Below are positions 10,242-21,262 of a stretch of 64,000 nt of DNA, piece by piece. The stretch comes from Chamaelirium japonicum (lineage: Eukaryota; Streptophyta; Magnoliopsida; Liliales; Melanthiaceae), in the NCBI GenBank assembly GCA_947650365.1, contig OX393551.1:4160001-4224000 (forward strand). Reading direction: 5' to 3'. Below the pieces are notes generated by a model, which saw nothing but the letters and a program-made list of their open reading frames with translations, did no database searches and was not told the origin of the DNA. Numbering within the stretch: position 1 is the first letter of the stretch; each line of letters opens with the position of its first letter. Both the position numbers and the translations under genes were made by a program.

Positions 10242-13036
10242 TTGCGATCCGAGACCCTCACACAGAAAAACACAACGAGCATAAAAGCACCTGTTGGAAG
10301 TTAATCCGGGTCAGAGGCTCGCAGCGGAAGCGATTTGGCGATCGAAAGACCGTTCATGGTGCACGTTACACGATTTAAACTTTCATTGAAACTAATCTAC
10401 ATATATGTGCATGTGTATGCACGAGAATCGAAAACCCCTAACGGCAATCTAGCGTAATGATTAACTAGAATGCATGCAAATCATAATGCTCGCTAGATCT
10501 ACATGTTAGATTACACATACCTTTCGTACGGATCTTTTAACCGCGAAGAATTGTCTTCTTTGTCGATGGAGACGGAAGATCGTTCGCGAAGATACCGATG
10601 ATACGAATGGAGATGTTGCCTTATTGTTCACCCGATCTCACACGATGCACGGAACGTCGCTCTCGGATCTCTGAGTGCCTCCGAAGAACGACCCTTCTCC
10701 TTCTTCAGAACTCCACGCGAGGAAGACGAAGTAGCAAGCGGGAAACGGGAGATGAAACGGGAGAGAACTAGAGAGATGAGAGGAGGGGGGGTTCGGATTT
10801 TCTAGCACATGGGGCCGGCGCCCCATAGGTCCTTTTATAGGGCTGGCCAACCCCCTTGGATAAGGATCCAAGGGGATAATGACCCCCTCTCATTATCTCT
10901 CCATTATCTCCTTTTTATCTCTCCGCGTATTTATCCGTTTTCCCACTTTTTAGGGCTCGACTTTATCCGTTTTTATCGCCCCATCCCTATCTATATGGCC
11001 GGCCCTATAGATGAGGGATTCTCATCCCTACATCATAGGGTCGGCCCTAGCAAGGTCCCTCACTACTAGGGTCGGCCAACAGTGAGGTCCGGCAGAGTGA
11101 GGTTTTTACCAAAACGCCCCGACGCCTCATTTTGACCATTTCTAGCGTGCGATGCCTAGCGGCCATTACTTAAGTGATATCTACTAGTTACCTACTATTA
11201 ACTGAGGCCACCGGAGGGTGCCTCTAGCAAAGTCAACTAGTCAACTCGCAGCACATCCCGGTGCATCGCACCTGTGCAGCGAAGTTCACTTATGGCTAGG
11301 GATTACTACATGCGACTCTGCACTAGTCTCGGGCTCAACCCTTAGTACTCGTATGTAGTTACGCATCTACCGTGCTCTAGTGCCAAGCACACACGGAGCG
11401 TATACTTCTTTCTTCCTCCTAATGTTTATGGTTCAAGAACCGTACATAATGTTGATAAGGTGGAACCTTCAGGGACCGGGGCTCATGGCTTCCAACTCAA
11501 GCTCGATCGACACACTACCCGAGTATACAATCGATCCTCTGAGCTCGAGTTAACCTGCGTAGCCACCCAGAGTGCGACGCAGGCTGCACTCCAATTCACC
11601 CAGACTTACTATGTTCTCCATCATACCCCTGCTCTCCGCTTAGTAGTGGTAAACCCGCTATCCCTCCACTTGATGCCATGATTCACTTCGAGCGGTGAAG
11701 ACTACCGTCAGACTCGAATAATCATATGACTTGGTTCCTTCCAGGTTGACCTATACATCGTACCTCTGATTACCCCGTCGAGTAATCGAATCCGATCAAC
11801 AGTCAAACTGATGACCACAGGGCCTGGGTTTGGTACAGTGTAAGTCACACCAAGGAACGCACCTCCCATCAGGGGTATGGATGACCTGTAGGAGTGACAC
11901 GCTAATGCAACGCCAGCCGGGTAACCCAGTACACCGTGGTTTTGGATCACTGCATATGGATCCTCACACATTGGTGCGCCAAAGCACCACGCAACTGGTT
12001 AGTCCATCAGACATGGTTCCTCAAGATTTAGGACCGTTTTACCCTAAGCAGAAACACGGCTTAGTGTACCAGTGTCTGCTCACTGATCTGTACACCGTGT
12101 TAGTTCCGTTCAGCCACAGACACTGTGCCTGGTGATGACCATGGTGAAGACTTCCCATGAACTATCATCGCCAACAGCTTATCATGATGAGGCGACCAAC
12201 CTGATCATAGCTGCGAACTGATTTAGGTTATACGGGACCAATCCACTCAGTCTTCAACTCAGTGGACTACCATATAACCATGGCTCTCTGTTCCCTAAAG
12301 AACACGTAACTATGTTACGCACCTATATGCATCTCATATATTAATAACTATCAATCTTTATTAGACTAAAACATAAAGTTTTACAAGCTTAGAACACATC
12401 AATCCTAACAGCACCATGGCAGAGAGGACCACCGACCAGACTGAGAAATAGAGAAGAACAAGCAAGAACGATCGATCGATGGATTTACTAGTATGGAAAA
12501 AACTCGAGTACAATTACAATTGCCTCTACCCAATCCCTCAAACACCCACAAAGAGATCTTACCTTGAGATAAGAGAACCCGCAGCCCTACACCCCAAAGA
12601 CAAGAAAAAAACCATTCCCGAAACCCCACCAATCTCCACGGGTTTCCTCTCCCTCTCCCTTGGTGATGGCCACCTTCTAATCTCTCCCCTAGGTCTCTCT
12701 TGTGCCTTTGAGATAATCCATAATACCCTAGGTTTGTCCTAGGACCTCCCTTTTATAGGGTTACATTCGTATCTGACTTGGGAAAAGAGTTCAACGAGAA
12801 GACATAGGCCAAAACGCTTCACCAGCGTGCTGCTAGCCACAGTCGTACGCAATACTTGGAGAGGTCGTGCGTACGGCCCCGACCCGTCTTCTCGCCCGAC
12901 TTTTCTGTCGATGCAAGTCGTGCACACGACTCCTCCTAGCCGACCCTTCCTTGATCCCGAAGCTCCGTCTTCTGCAATTTCTTCGCGCACGAACCATGGA
13001 GTTGTATGCGACTTGTTTGGAGCCATATCTTCAATA
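10242..13036 (-). repeat. 5' LTR of the non-autonomous element, split by a solo LTR
   Basis: Pieces 10242-10291 and 12416-13036 join across the nested LTR to give a 671-bp LTR homologous to 8493-9108. The terminal TG is changed to TA at 13036. Confidence 0.8.
10292..12410 (-). mobile_element. Solo LTR, copia-type, perfect GCACC duplication
   Basis: A 2119-bp LTR in minus orientation, from TGTTAGGATTGATGTG (12410) to TAACTTCCAACA (10292). It is flanked by GCACC at 10287-10291 and 12411-12415. A TATA box CTATAAAAGG is at 10831-10840 (minus), followed by a pyrimidine-rich leader. Removing it restores the host LTR seen intact at 8493-9108. Its 5' third matches the LTR fragment at 57899, and its 3' end resembles the copia-2 LTR. 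Solo LTRs arise by recombination between the two LTRs of a full element. Confidence 0.92.
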
Positions 13037-13041
13037 ATTCG

Positions 13042-14391
13042 CGTCCCCTTGTTGTTGTTACTGTTGTAGTTCTAAGGGGGCAAGTGAAGGAGATCGGAGG
13101 GCAGATCGAAGAGATCAAGCAAGTGGGAGAGGTAGTAGGGGAGATGAGAATGGGAGAGAGGGAGAGCTCCGAGGCCGAGAGAGAAGAGGGGGAGATCGGA
13201 TCTGGTGAGAGGACTGATGGTGGGGAGGAGGAACCCCTAGGGCTCCCCCCCCCCTCCCCCTTCTTTCAGTTGCTGCTCTTCATCTCCCCTATCTTCAAAG
13301 GATCCACCCTTCTTTTGAGAGATGGTCCCCCACTCTCTTAAATACCCCCATTAGGGTTTGGGGTGGGTGCTCTGATCGGACGGTCGCAATGCCTTGGTGC
13401 ATGGATCAAAAGTTACATGCCTAAGCCGAGTGAGATAGGGAGTGCATCGGGCAACATCGAGCTCACTGAATCGGATGGTGACAGGGTGATTCTGGCACAA
13501 TGGAGGCCCAACGGTGCTCATCCAACAGCGGAATCAACCTCTCTAGATAATCTGAGAACGATGGTCCACAGTCTGGTTCCACGAAACCTTTGGGAAAGCA
13601 TCACTAGTACATTAAGTAGCTAGGTTGTCAACATCGATCTTAATTGGGTTGAACATATATAAGATGGAGGGGTCAAAGATGCAATGGCCTTCCTTTCCCT
13701 GCCGGGCCGGGTATATCAATTTAGACGGCTGTAACCCTCCTTGCTTTATTCCATCTGTCTGCAACAAGATTTGATCGATCGGCAGCATAACGCAAGCAAA
13801 AACATCCATTCTTTAATTTCAACTGGTGGCTGCCCAAAACAGTCTGAAGCATCCCCAAAAGCGTGCATCCCTTACTAGATCTTAATTGTCTACCTACTAA
13901 GCTAACTATTAGAAAAGCATGCAGCAGGATCGATCGACATTGACACCATGCGCGCGCGCAACTTTCCCTCCCTCCACACTCATCTTCGCTTCGCTTCGCT
14001 TCGCTTGGGCTCACATGCGGCACGCAATTTAATCGGGACACACACAGACTGTAAATCGGGACACACTGCATTTGACTACGTTCGGCTCATTCTTTTTGAC
14101 GCAAGCACACCACGTGAGTCCCAATTCGTGTGTTGGTATCATTTTTGGATTTTTGAAACCTATTAATTAATTGTTGTGATATATGTATATACTAGTAGTG
14201 TCGATTGATCTGTGCTAAATTGTCGGTAAGCTAAAGACAGCGATCCATCGTCTTCAACGGTAAAACATAATTGGTTAACTTTGGCATGCGCCGCATGCAC
14301 TAATACTTGGCTCCAGTGGTCCCGTCTCAGCAGACTGGCAAACACCGGCCACGTTGAGACCATCACCGTCGCACTGATGAGAGATCGAGAA
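13042..14391. other. Unassigned stretch between repeats
   Basis: No gene is recognised. A purine-rich block (about 13080-13215) is followed by a C-run at 13236-13260. A CTTCG pentamer run lies at 13985-14007. The ORFs at 13006-13341 (Glu/Gly-rich) and 13363-13623 have no recognisable domain. The block could be an old LTR remnant. Confidence 0.4.
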
Positions 14392-14399
14392 TGTACGTG

Positions 14400-14888
14400 T
14401 AGGGGTGGCAATGGGTCGGGTCGGGTCGGGTTCAGGTCGGGTTGAGACATATGTATAAGGGCAAAACACCCAACCCGAACCCGACCCGTTTAATAAACGG
14501 GTCAAAAACTTAAACCCAAACCCGACCCGCCTAATAAACGGGTTGACCCGACCCGACCCGTTTAACCTGTTTACTAACCGGGTCGGGTCGTGTCGGGTCG
14601 GGTTGGGTAAACAGAACCCATGTAAACATGTCGGGTTGGGTCAAGACAAGTCGGATTGGGCCGGTTTTGATCGGGTTGGTTCGGGTGGGTCGGGTCGGGT
14701 TGACACGACCCACTTGTTAAACGGGTTAAGTCGGGTCAATCGGGTTATAAGTACAAACCCGAACCCGACCCATTAAATAAACGGGTCAATCGGGTCGACC
14801 CGTTTATGACCCGAACCCGTTTAGGCCAAACCCAAACCCGCTAACTTCGGGTCGGGTTGGCGGGTTGGGTCAAGAATTGCCACCCCTA
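14400..14888. mobile_element. hAT-type MITE with CGGGT-rich interior
   Basis: The element begins TAGGGGTGGCAA and ends with the exact inverse TTGCCACCCCTA. An identical 8-bp duplication TGTACGTG flanks it (14392-14399 and 14889-14896). 8-bp TSDs and GGGGTGGCAA-type ends fit the hAT superfamily. The 489-bp interior has dozens of GGGTCGGGT and ACCCGACCC words in both orientations, so the single strand could fold extensively. No transposase is present. ORFs inside are products of the repeat. Confidence 0.92.
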
Positions 14889-14896
14889 TGTACGTG

Positions 14897-15657
14897 AGAG
14901 GAAAATGGATGAAATCAGATCAAGCAAAAGTTAAGGGGGTTTATATAGCAAGGTCGATTGTGATTCCTTGATCACAACTTTTTCATATTTTCTTTTAAGG
15001 GCAACGTATCTCGATCTTTTAAATATCATTAATACACTCCTTCGATCTCTAAGTGAAAGAAAGAAATAAGAGGAGGGTATATTTAAAAAGGCCCGGAGTT
15101 TTGCAGAAAATCCGTAGTTGTATAGATCGAGAATGATTTCTCCACCCCGGCCTTCTGAGGTGATTTAATTGTATTTAGCATACCAAGTGCTCAGAATAAA
15201 CCATGGCCGTCATTTATCTCTCCCAGATAAAAAAGACCGAAAAATATATCGATCTACTCGATCCCTTATTTAATAGATACTCCTTATGGATCGAGCATAA
15301 GACTGGCTCCGGCCGGCTTGGTTTGAAATTAAAAAAAATCTAAAATTCAAGAGAACATGCATATATTACAGCTAGTATAGCTGCTGGCGTGGTAATTGGA
15401 TCTTGAGAGACATACAATTAAGTCCATGCCAAGATGAGTAGTAAGTAGTACGTGCAGATTAAGATCTTTCTTGTATTAATTAGGAAGTCAGCACAGCTAG
15501 CCGAAATCAAACATCACCTCATGACCTAGCCTAACCTACCTAGCTACGTACGTAGCACAAATATAGTATATATAATCGATCCCGGCTGGCCACTGCCAGA
15601 TGGATCGATTAATATATATTTAAGAAATTAAGAAGCAGGCAGGCTAGGTAGGATTCA
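14897..15657. other. 3' flank of the HIPP gene, nothing recognised
   Basis: AT-rich, non-repetitive sequence between the MITE and the HIPP stop codon. It should contain the HIPP 3' UTR (minus strand, near 15657-15400), but no clear polyadenylation signal stands out. Confidence 0.45.
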
Positions 15658-16724
15658 TCACATCACAACACATCCTGCGGTATTGTCGTCGTTGAAGTAG
15701 TCGGCCATCCCCAGCTGAGACGGTGGTGGTCGGTGATACCCAGGCAGTTGACAGTAACAGTGGCCTTCTCGAATGCAGCAAGGCGGCGGCGGCGGCAGCG
15801 TCGTAGTGGCCGAGTATCCATTCACCGGCATCGGAACTAAGTAAGTCTCCATCACGTTTTGCATCGTGCTCGGATTCACAACGCAATTCATGACCGGAGG
15901 ATTTAGCTCGGCGAAGACAGCTGGTGGATACAAATTGTTGTTGTTTGTAACTGCAGGGGGAGGAGAATTCGAAATCTCACGGGCGCAATTTTTATCACCT
16001 GCACTACTGATCTCCTTTGCACCCTTATCATCACTAAAGACGTAGCTGTCACCTCGGCCGTTTCCGTTGCTATCGCTGGAGGCTTTTGCTGCAGCTGGTT
16101 TGGAGCTGGATTTCGACCCTGTGCTGTTGTTGCCTTCATCTATCCTCCGTTGCTCATGAATATCCTTGTCAGCTATGTCGCTAGTACTCTTGGACTTGAC
16201 TACTTCTCTTTCGGGGTTTGGGGCTGCACTACTAGGCCACAGCTCTGCTGTCTTCCCGACCTTGCCCAACTTCCTGATCAGGGTTTGGACTGCGATGTTG
16301 CCGATGACGGTGACTTTAGGGAGACTTGGGTGGATCTCTGTCTTCAAAATACCTATATATATATATATGCACGTATGTACATATATCCTTGCAAACTTAA
16401 TTAGATCGATCGATCAATTAATCACGGACAAATTAATTAATTAAACAGATCGATGGATTATTCATTTCATTCAGCAACGCGCGTGCATGCATATATGATA
16501 CAGAAAGATCGATGGAGTAGGAATTAAGTCTATACATACCTTCCATGCTCAAGGCTTTCAACACCTTTCTTCTACACCCCTCACAACAATTGACTGAGAC
16601 CTTCAAATCAACTCTCTATACAAGAACCAACGAGTGAACAAGAGCGAGAGCGAGAGAGAGAGAGAGAGAGAGACAGAGAGAGAGTCATTCCAATTCTCAC
16701 CTTTAAGTCCTCGTCCTTGGCCAT
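15658..16724 (-). CDS. Heavy-metal-associated isoprenylated plant protein (HIPP), three exons
   Basis: Predicted exons on the minus strand are 16724-16701 (ATG, 8 codons), 16615-16540 and 16352-15658. The introns, 85 and 187 bp, have GT-AG ends and phases that rejoin exactly, giving 264 aa. Residues about 9-70 form a heavy-metal-associated (HMA) domain with the metal-binding cysteines in NCCEGC (residues 17-22) and a KVTVIGNI beta-strand. A low-complexity Ser/Lys/Asn linker and a proline-rich segment (PPPPPCC) follow. The protein ends CVVM, a CaaX box for prenylation (Met at the end fits farnesylation). HIPPs bind metals such as Cu, Zn or Cd and attach to membranes or enter the nucleus, with roles in metal homeostasis and stress. 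No disabling change is seen. The three-exon structure is my prediction. Confidence 0.93.
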
Positions 16725-16847
16725 GGTCTTACGGTGTAGGTAGGTGAGGACTAGTTGTGTTTGTAGAGGGGAGCTAGCTTGGTAGCTAGGTGGGTGGGTA
16801 GTTTGAATATCCCCGATCCTGTCCTGTGAAATTCAGGGGAAGAAGAG

Positions 16848-16850
<3 letters not shown>

Positions 16851-16910
<60 letters not shown>
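16851..16910. repeat. (GA)n microsatellite in HIPP 5' UTR
   Basis: Thirty uninterrupted GA units on the plus strand, that is (CT)n on the transcribed sense strand, between the TATA box and the start codon. Pyrimidine-rich leaders are common in plant genes. A shorter GA run lies in intron 1 (about 16648-16684). Confidence 0.9.
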
Positions 16911-16914
<4 letters not shown>

Positions 16915-16967
16915 CGAGAGGAGAGGAAAGTTATCTGTGTTAAGGTTCTGGGGTAGGGTGCGGGGGG

Positions 16968-16977
16968 GCTTTTTATA
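16968..16977 (-). promoter_or_regulatory. Putative TATA box of the HIPP gene
   Basis: The minus strand reads GTGTATAAAAAG, about 250 bp upstream of the ATG and 60 bp upstream of the CT-rich leader. Confidence 0.6.
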
Positions 16978-17040
16978 CACTCATGAAATGTAGGTAAAGG
17001 GATCGATGGATGGATCGGGAGAAGTGGTAGCTCCATCCAA

Positions 17041-17643
17041 GATGTCCTGTACGTACGTACGATGTTAATTACATTTGGTGTCCCTTAAGCTTTTATGGAT
17101 TCCACTTTGATCGCCATCGTGTGGCCGCCTTCGATCTAAGCGTGCGGGGGAAGTTGGGGAATTAAACGAGTGGAGGCCGGTGGGAATCGGTTGCTTGAGG
17201 TGGGAAATGCGGTGGAGATGGAATCGCTAGCTTTTCGATTGATATCCCCGGCCCCGGCCCCGCCCCGCCCCGCCCCGATCGAGTCGGAGTACAGATCGAG
17301 CAGGTATTTGATCGGGCCAACCGACCGGCTTGATTGGAGCTCGGCTGCCTGCGGCCGATTCCACGGATTCCGACCAATGATCGAGTTATGGTATGGGTTG
17401 CATGATTGGGAGGGCGAGGATGATTGTTAATTGAGGACAAAGAACGATGACCAGCCGGATCGAGCTTATCGATCAGCTTACAATGCAAGATATACTGCAA
17501 CTAAAAAACCATATTATATGAGTGGTAGAATATATCATTAGCTTTAGACTTTAGTTTAGCCCAAAGTAATATTGTAAGAGGATATTAATTAATACCCTTT
17601 TTTTTATTATGTACGTACCAGAAATTAAACAAAAAGCAACCTT
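17041..17643. other. HIPP promoter-proximal intergenic region
   Basis: Apart from the GC-box tract this is unique-looking AT/GC-mixed sequence with several ACGTACGTAC and GATCGATC palindromes. No gene is seen. Confidence 0.45.
17246..17276 (-). promoter_or_regulatory. GC-box / potential G-quadruplex tract upstream of HIPP
   Basis: Six runs of four Cs (plus strand) separated by one or two Gs. The minus strand therefore has six G4 runs with 1-2-base loops, a strong G-quadruplex pattern and also tandem GC boxes. It lies about 270-300 bp upstream of the HIPP TATA box. Confidence 0.6.
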
Positions 17644-18804
17644 CACTACAACAGAAGCAGCTACATGCGGCGGCAAAATCGACAGCCCCCTCGCGACTCC
17701 CCGCCACATTCAAACGTCGGAATTAATCGGCGACCGACTACCAAAGCCGCAAATCAAAGTCTAAATTTGCTGATGGCCTGATGGTCACTGTCGCAATTGA
17801 AGATCCTATTCCGGCGGTCAACTCGGCTCCGCCGCTAATTAAGGCTGGAGTCCATTGGAATCGGCGGCCAGCTCGGCTCCGTCACAAAATCCGGTGGCAA
17901 GGTCAGCTCCATCGCAAATTATGGGCGAAATCGGCGAGTAGCTGGGCTCCGCTGCTTTCGAAGATGAGAGAATCACGATCACAAATGTGATCGATTCACA
18001 ATTTTTTTAGGGTTTAATCTAATCGGCGGTGTGGCCGCAGCTTATAGCCCTTGAATTCCTCCCCGGTCGGTCATGCCGTAAAAGTGATCTATTCACAATT
18101 TTTTTTTTGGCCGCGACTGCTGAATTAAAAATTAATATCCAATTGCAATTCTCGCACGGGATCTCCCACACGGTTTTCATTCTCCATCGAGGCATCTCTT
18201 GGCCTGACCTCTCCTCCTATGATGTTCGACTCCTCCTTCCTGCATCAATCGATACGTGATCTCAAAAGGGTTTTGTTTTCAGCCACATCTCCTCCCTCTT
18301 CCTGCTGTTGAGGGTAAGTTTTTAAATCCTACTTTACTTCTCAAATTGATTATTTAATTTGTTGGACTGATCTATGGAATGTTCACAGATCATCGAGGAC
18401 TCGATTATTGCAGCTAGGTTAATCACGCCAAGAGGCATCCTGATATTATCACCCGTGCATTCTGCTAGTTCAAGGTACGAGAGGTTAAATATTGTAAAAT
18501 ATGACAAACCTATAACTTCTTGTAAACATTCTACTCAGATTTATAAAACTGTATTGGTCGTTGTATGCGCAGAAAAATGATTCGAGTTGTCTATATTGCA
18601 AGCACACGAAGATTACAGAGCCGAAACTCAAGGACTCGGGGTTGGTGAGCCGGGTACGACAAAGATTTGTTTATAAGATTGTGGGAGAGATCCTCTGGAG
18701 GGTCCCTTTGATCCGCTTCTCTACGTTACTTCGTGCGAGAGCTCTCGAGGGATTGCCCAGGACAGAGATCTTTATAGGGTGATGGTTTCTTGAGAGGCTA
18801 CCAA
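17644..18804 (+). mobile_element. Possible CACTA transposon end (fragment)
   Basis: The sequence starts CACTACAACAGAAG at 17644. About 300 bp of subterminal-looking motifs follow (AACTCGGCTCCGCCGC, CAGCTCGGCTCCGTCAC, CAGCTCCATCGCAAAT near 17815-17960). Downstream, GAGGGTAAGTTT (about 18310) and TTCACAGATCATC (about 18385) look like splice sites in an untranslated leader. No transposase and no matching inverted TGTAGTG end were found, so the call is tentative. Element A interrupts this neighbourhood at 18805. Confidence 0.4.
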
Positions 18805-18809
18805 GTCTT

Positions 18810-19576
18810 TGTGGGGGAAAATTCTTCGTGCCGACCCGAAGATTTCGCCGCACCAGTCAATTGAAGTAGAAGTTGACGTCGAAGATCGTTGGTCTATCTG
18901 TTGATTGAAGTTGAAGCCTTTGATATGTAAACAGAGAGATGTAATCAGAGAGATTGTTGACACGAGAAGTGATCTCGGAGTTCAGCCGAAGCCTACGTCT
19001 CCGTGCTATAGGGAGCAACCCGAATTCACTAACACTTTTCTTGAAGTAACCTCGACAGGCCGAGTGTTACTGAAGCCTCTTTGATCTCTTCAAGGACAAA
19101 AAGAAGATCAAGGAGAGGTGAGGAGATAGAAATTCCAGAGCTCTGGTTCTGAAGATCAGATCTCAGAGTGGAAATCAGGATTTTCGGATCCTTTTACATT
19201 CGAAGGCTCTGCTATTTATAGACTTTCTGGGGAGGATTTCCTGGGTAAATGGCAGTCTCTGCTGCCGCATCTGGGGATCCTCCAGGTAAAGCTGGTGGGC
19301 CCCGCTACCGTCTTCTGGGGGATTCCACAGGCTCTTGGTCCAACCAGGTAGGGCCGGTGGGTCCCGCGATAGTCCTCGTGGGCCCACCAGGCAGGGCCGG
19401 TGGGTCACGCGGTGGTCCTCGTGGGTCCACCAGGCAGGGCCGGTGGGTCCTGCGGTGGTTCTAGTGGGCCCACCAGGCAGGGCCGATGGGTCCTGCGGTG
19501 GTCATCGTGGGCCCACCAGGCAGGGCCGATGGTTCCCATGGTAGTTGGTAAACTTCTGCCAAAATTTGCACCCACA
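18810..19576 (-). repeat. Element A 3' LTR
   Basis: 767 bp, plus-strand ends TGTGGGGG and CACCCACA. A TATA box CTATAAATAGC (minus) is near 19212-19222. A 43-bp GC-rich unit (CAGGCAGGGCCGGTGGGTC...) is repeated about five times at 19334-19545. The 60-77-aa ORFs there are products of the repeat. Confidence 0.93.
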
Positions 19577-19590
19577 GTTACCCCTTCAAG
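19577..19590 (-). other. Element A polypurine tract
   Basis: The minus strand reads TTGAAGGGGTAAC directly before the 3' LTR, the expected position for plus-strand priming. Confidence 0.7.
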
Positions 19591-19697
19591 TTAGCTAGAG
19601 TTTGTTCTGGCTGACTTGGATTTGGTGCAAAAAACAGCAACCCCCTGTCGAAAAAAGGCACAAAGAAGCTTGTCGATCGTTAGCATAAAAAGGACTG

Positions 19698-20905
19698 ATC
19701 GGTCAATTTTGACTGATCGGTCAAATTAAACCGGTCAAGGATTGGGTGATCGGTCAAAAAACCTGGTTTTTTGACCGATCCAGTAGAAAATTGACCGATC
19801 GGTTGATTTTGACCGATCGGTCAAGTTTGACCGATCGGCTAAAATCAATCGATCAAGGTTTGGGTGATCGTCAAAACACACAGGTTTTTTGCCAGATCGA
19901 GTAGAAAATCGACCGATCGGTTGATTTTGACCGATCGGTCAAGTTTGACCGATCGGTTAAAATCAGCCGGTCAAGGTTTGGGTGATCGGCAAAAAACCTT
20001 AGTTTTTTACCAGATCCAGTAGAAAATCGACCGATCGGTTGATTTTGACCGATCGGTCAAGTTTGACCGATCGGTTAAAATCAACCGGTCAAGGTTTGGG
20101 TAATCGGTAAAAAACCTTAGTTTTTTGCCAGATCCAGTAGAAAATTGACCGATCGGTTGATTTTGACCGATCGGTCAAGTTTGACCGATCGGTTAAAATC
20201 AGCCGGTCAAGGTTTGGGTGATCGGCAAAAAACCTTAGTTTTTTGCCAGATCCAATAGAAAATCGACCGATCGGTCAAGTTTGACCGATCGGTTAAAATC
20301 AGCCGGTCAAGGTTTGGGTGATCGGCAAAAACCTTGGTTTTTTGCCAGATCCAATAGAAAATTGACCGATCGGTTGATTTTGACCGATCGGTCAAGTTTG
20401 ACCGATCGGTTAAAATCAGCCGGTCAAGGTTTAGGTGATCGGCAAAAACCCTTGGTTTTTTGCCAGATCCAGTAGAAAATCGACCGATCGGTTGATTTTG
20501 ACCGATCGGTCAAGTTTGACCGATCGGTTAAAATCAGCCGGTCAAGGTTTAGGTGATCGGAAAAAACCTTTGGTTTTTTGCCAGATCGAGTAGAAAATCG
20601 ACCGATCGGTTGATTTTGACCGATCGGTCAAGTTTGACCGATCGGTTAAAATCAGCCGGTCAAGGTTTAGGTGATCGGAAAAAACCTTTGGTTTTTTGCC
20701 AGATCGAGTAGAAAATCGACCGATCGGTTGATTTTGACCGATCGGTCAAGTTTGACCGATCGGTTAAAATCAGCCGGTCAAGGTTTGGGTGATCGGCAAA
20801 AAACCTTAGTTTTTTGCCAGATCCAGTAGAAAATCGACCGATCGGTTAATTTTGACCGATCGGTCAAGTTTGACCGATCGGTTAAAATCAGCCGGTCAAT
20901 TTGAT
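19698..20905. repeat. 118-bp tandem array of GACCGATCGGTC palindromes
   Basis: The marker GTAGAAAAT recurs at 19783, 19901, 20019, 20137, 20255, 20354, 20472, 20590, 20708 and 20826. The spacing is 118 bp every time except one 99-bp unit. Each unit carries two to four copies of ACCGATCGGT, the 12-bp perfect palindrome GACCGATCGGTC among them, plus GATCGGCAAAAAACC and its near-inverse GGTTTTTTGCCAGATC. It lies between the antisense gene and the 3' LTR, where Tat elements keep variable tandem repeats. Confidence 0.95.
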
Positions 20906-21262
20906 GTTTCGAACCTGCCCTTCAGAGAAGATAGTATAGCTTGAATGGTTTCGCTGAACCGGCGATCCGGTTCATTCGGACCGGTTGTTTGCTTGGACCG
21001 GTGGTCTGTCTGGATCGATGGTTTGACGCTTCGTCTGGTCCCGACTGTTCGCTTGGTTTTGCGCTTGCTGTGGATGGATGCCACGTGTACCTGCAAAAAT
21101 ACGCGATTTGATGTGGTGAAGACACGTGTCTTCTCGATTTGTGCACCGGTTCACCCTGGGTATATTAGTTTTCACTCGCTGTCATTTTCGCCTCACGCTT
21201 TCAAAATTTTTTGAAGTCTAGACTCTTTTGCTCCCAATTTCTGCTCTTGCTTGATCGGTCAA

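Larger units (their letters stand above)
8493..13036 (-). mobile_element. Non-autonomous LTR retrotransposon with nested solo LTR
   Basis: The LTRs at 8493-9108 and 10242-13036 (the latter interrupted) are direct repeats in minus orientation. On the minus strand the 5' LTR is followed by TGGTATTAGAAC (10225-10236), a diverged tRNA-Met primer-binding site. The 3' LTR is preceded by CAAGGTGGAGAT, a polypurine tract. The flanks are ATTCA (8488-8492) and ATTCG (13037-13041), a 4/5 TSD. The internal region of only about 1.13 kb shows no gag or pol domains, so it would need a partner's proteins. A 2119-bp solo LTR sits in the 5' LTR. Confidence 0.85.

Noticed and set aside
14275..14776. Three short ORFs rich in Thr/Arg/Pro/Gly
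   Set aside because: They are readings of CGGGT repeats in the hAT MITE.
16786..17036. Ser/Leu-repeat ORFs
   Set aside because: Translations of the (GA)n microsatellite in the HIPP leader.
19698..20905. CRISPR-like periodic array
   Set aside because: The whole 118-bp unit repeats without unique spacers, in a plant nuclear retrotransposon. It is an ordinary tandem repeat.
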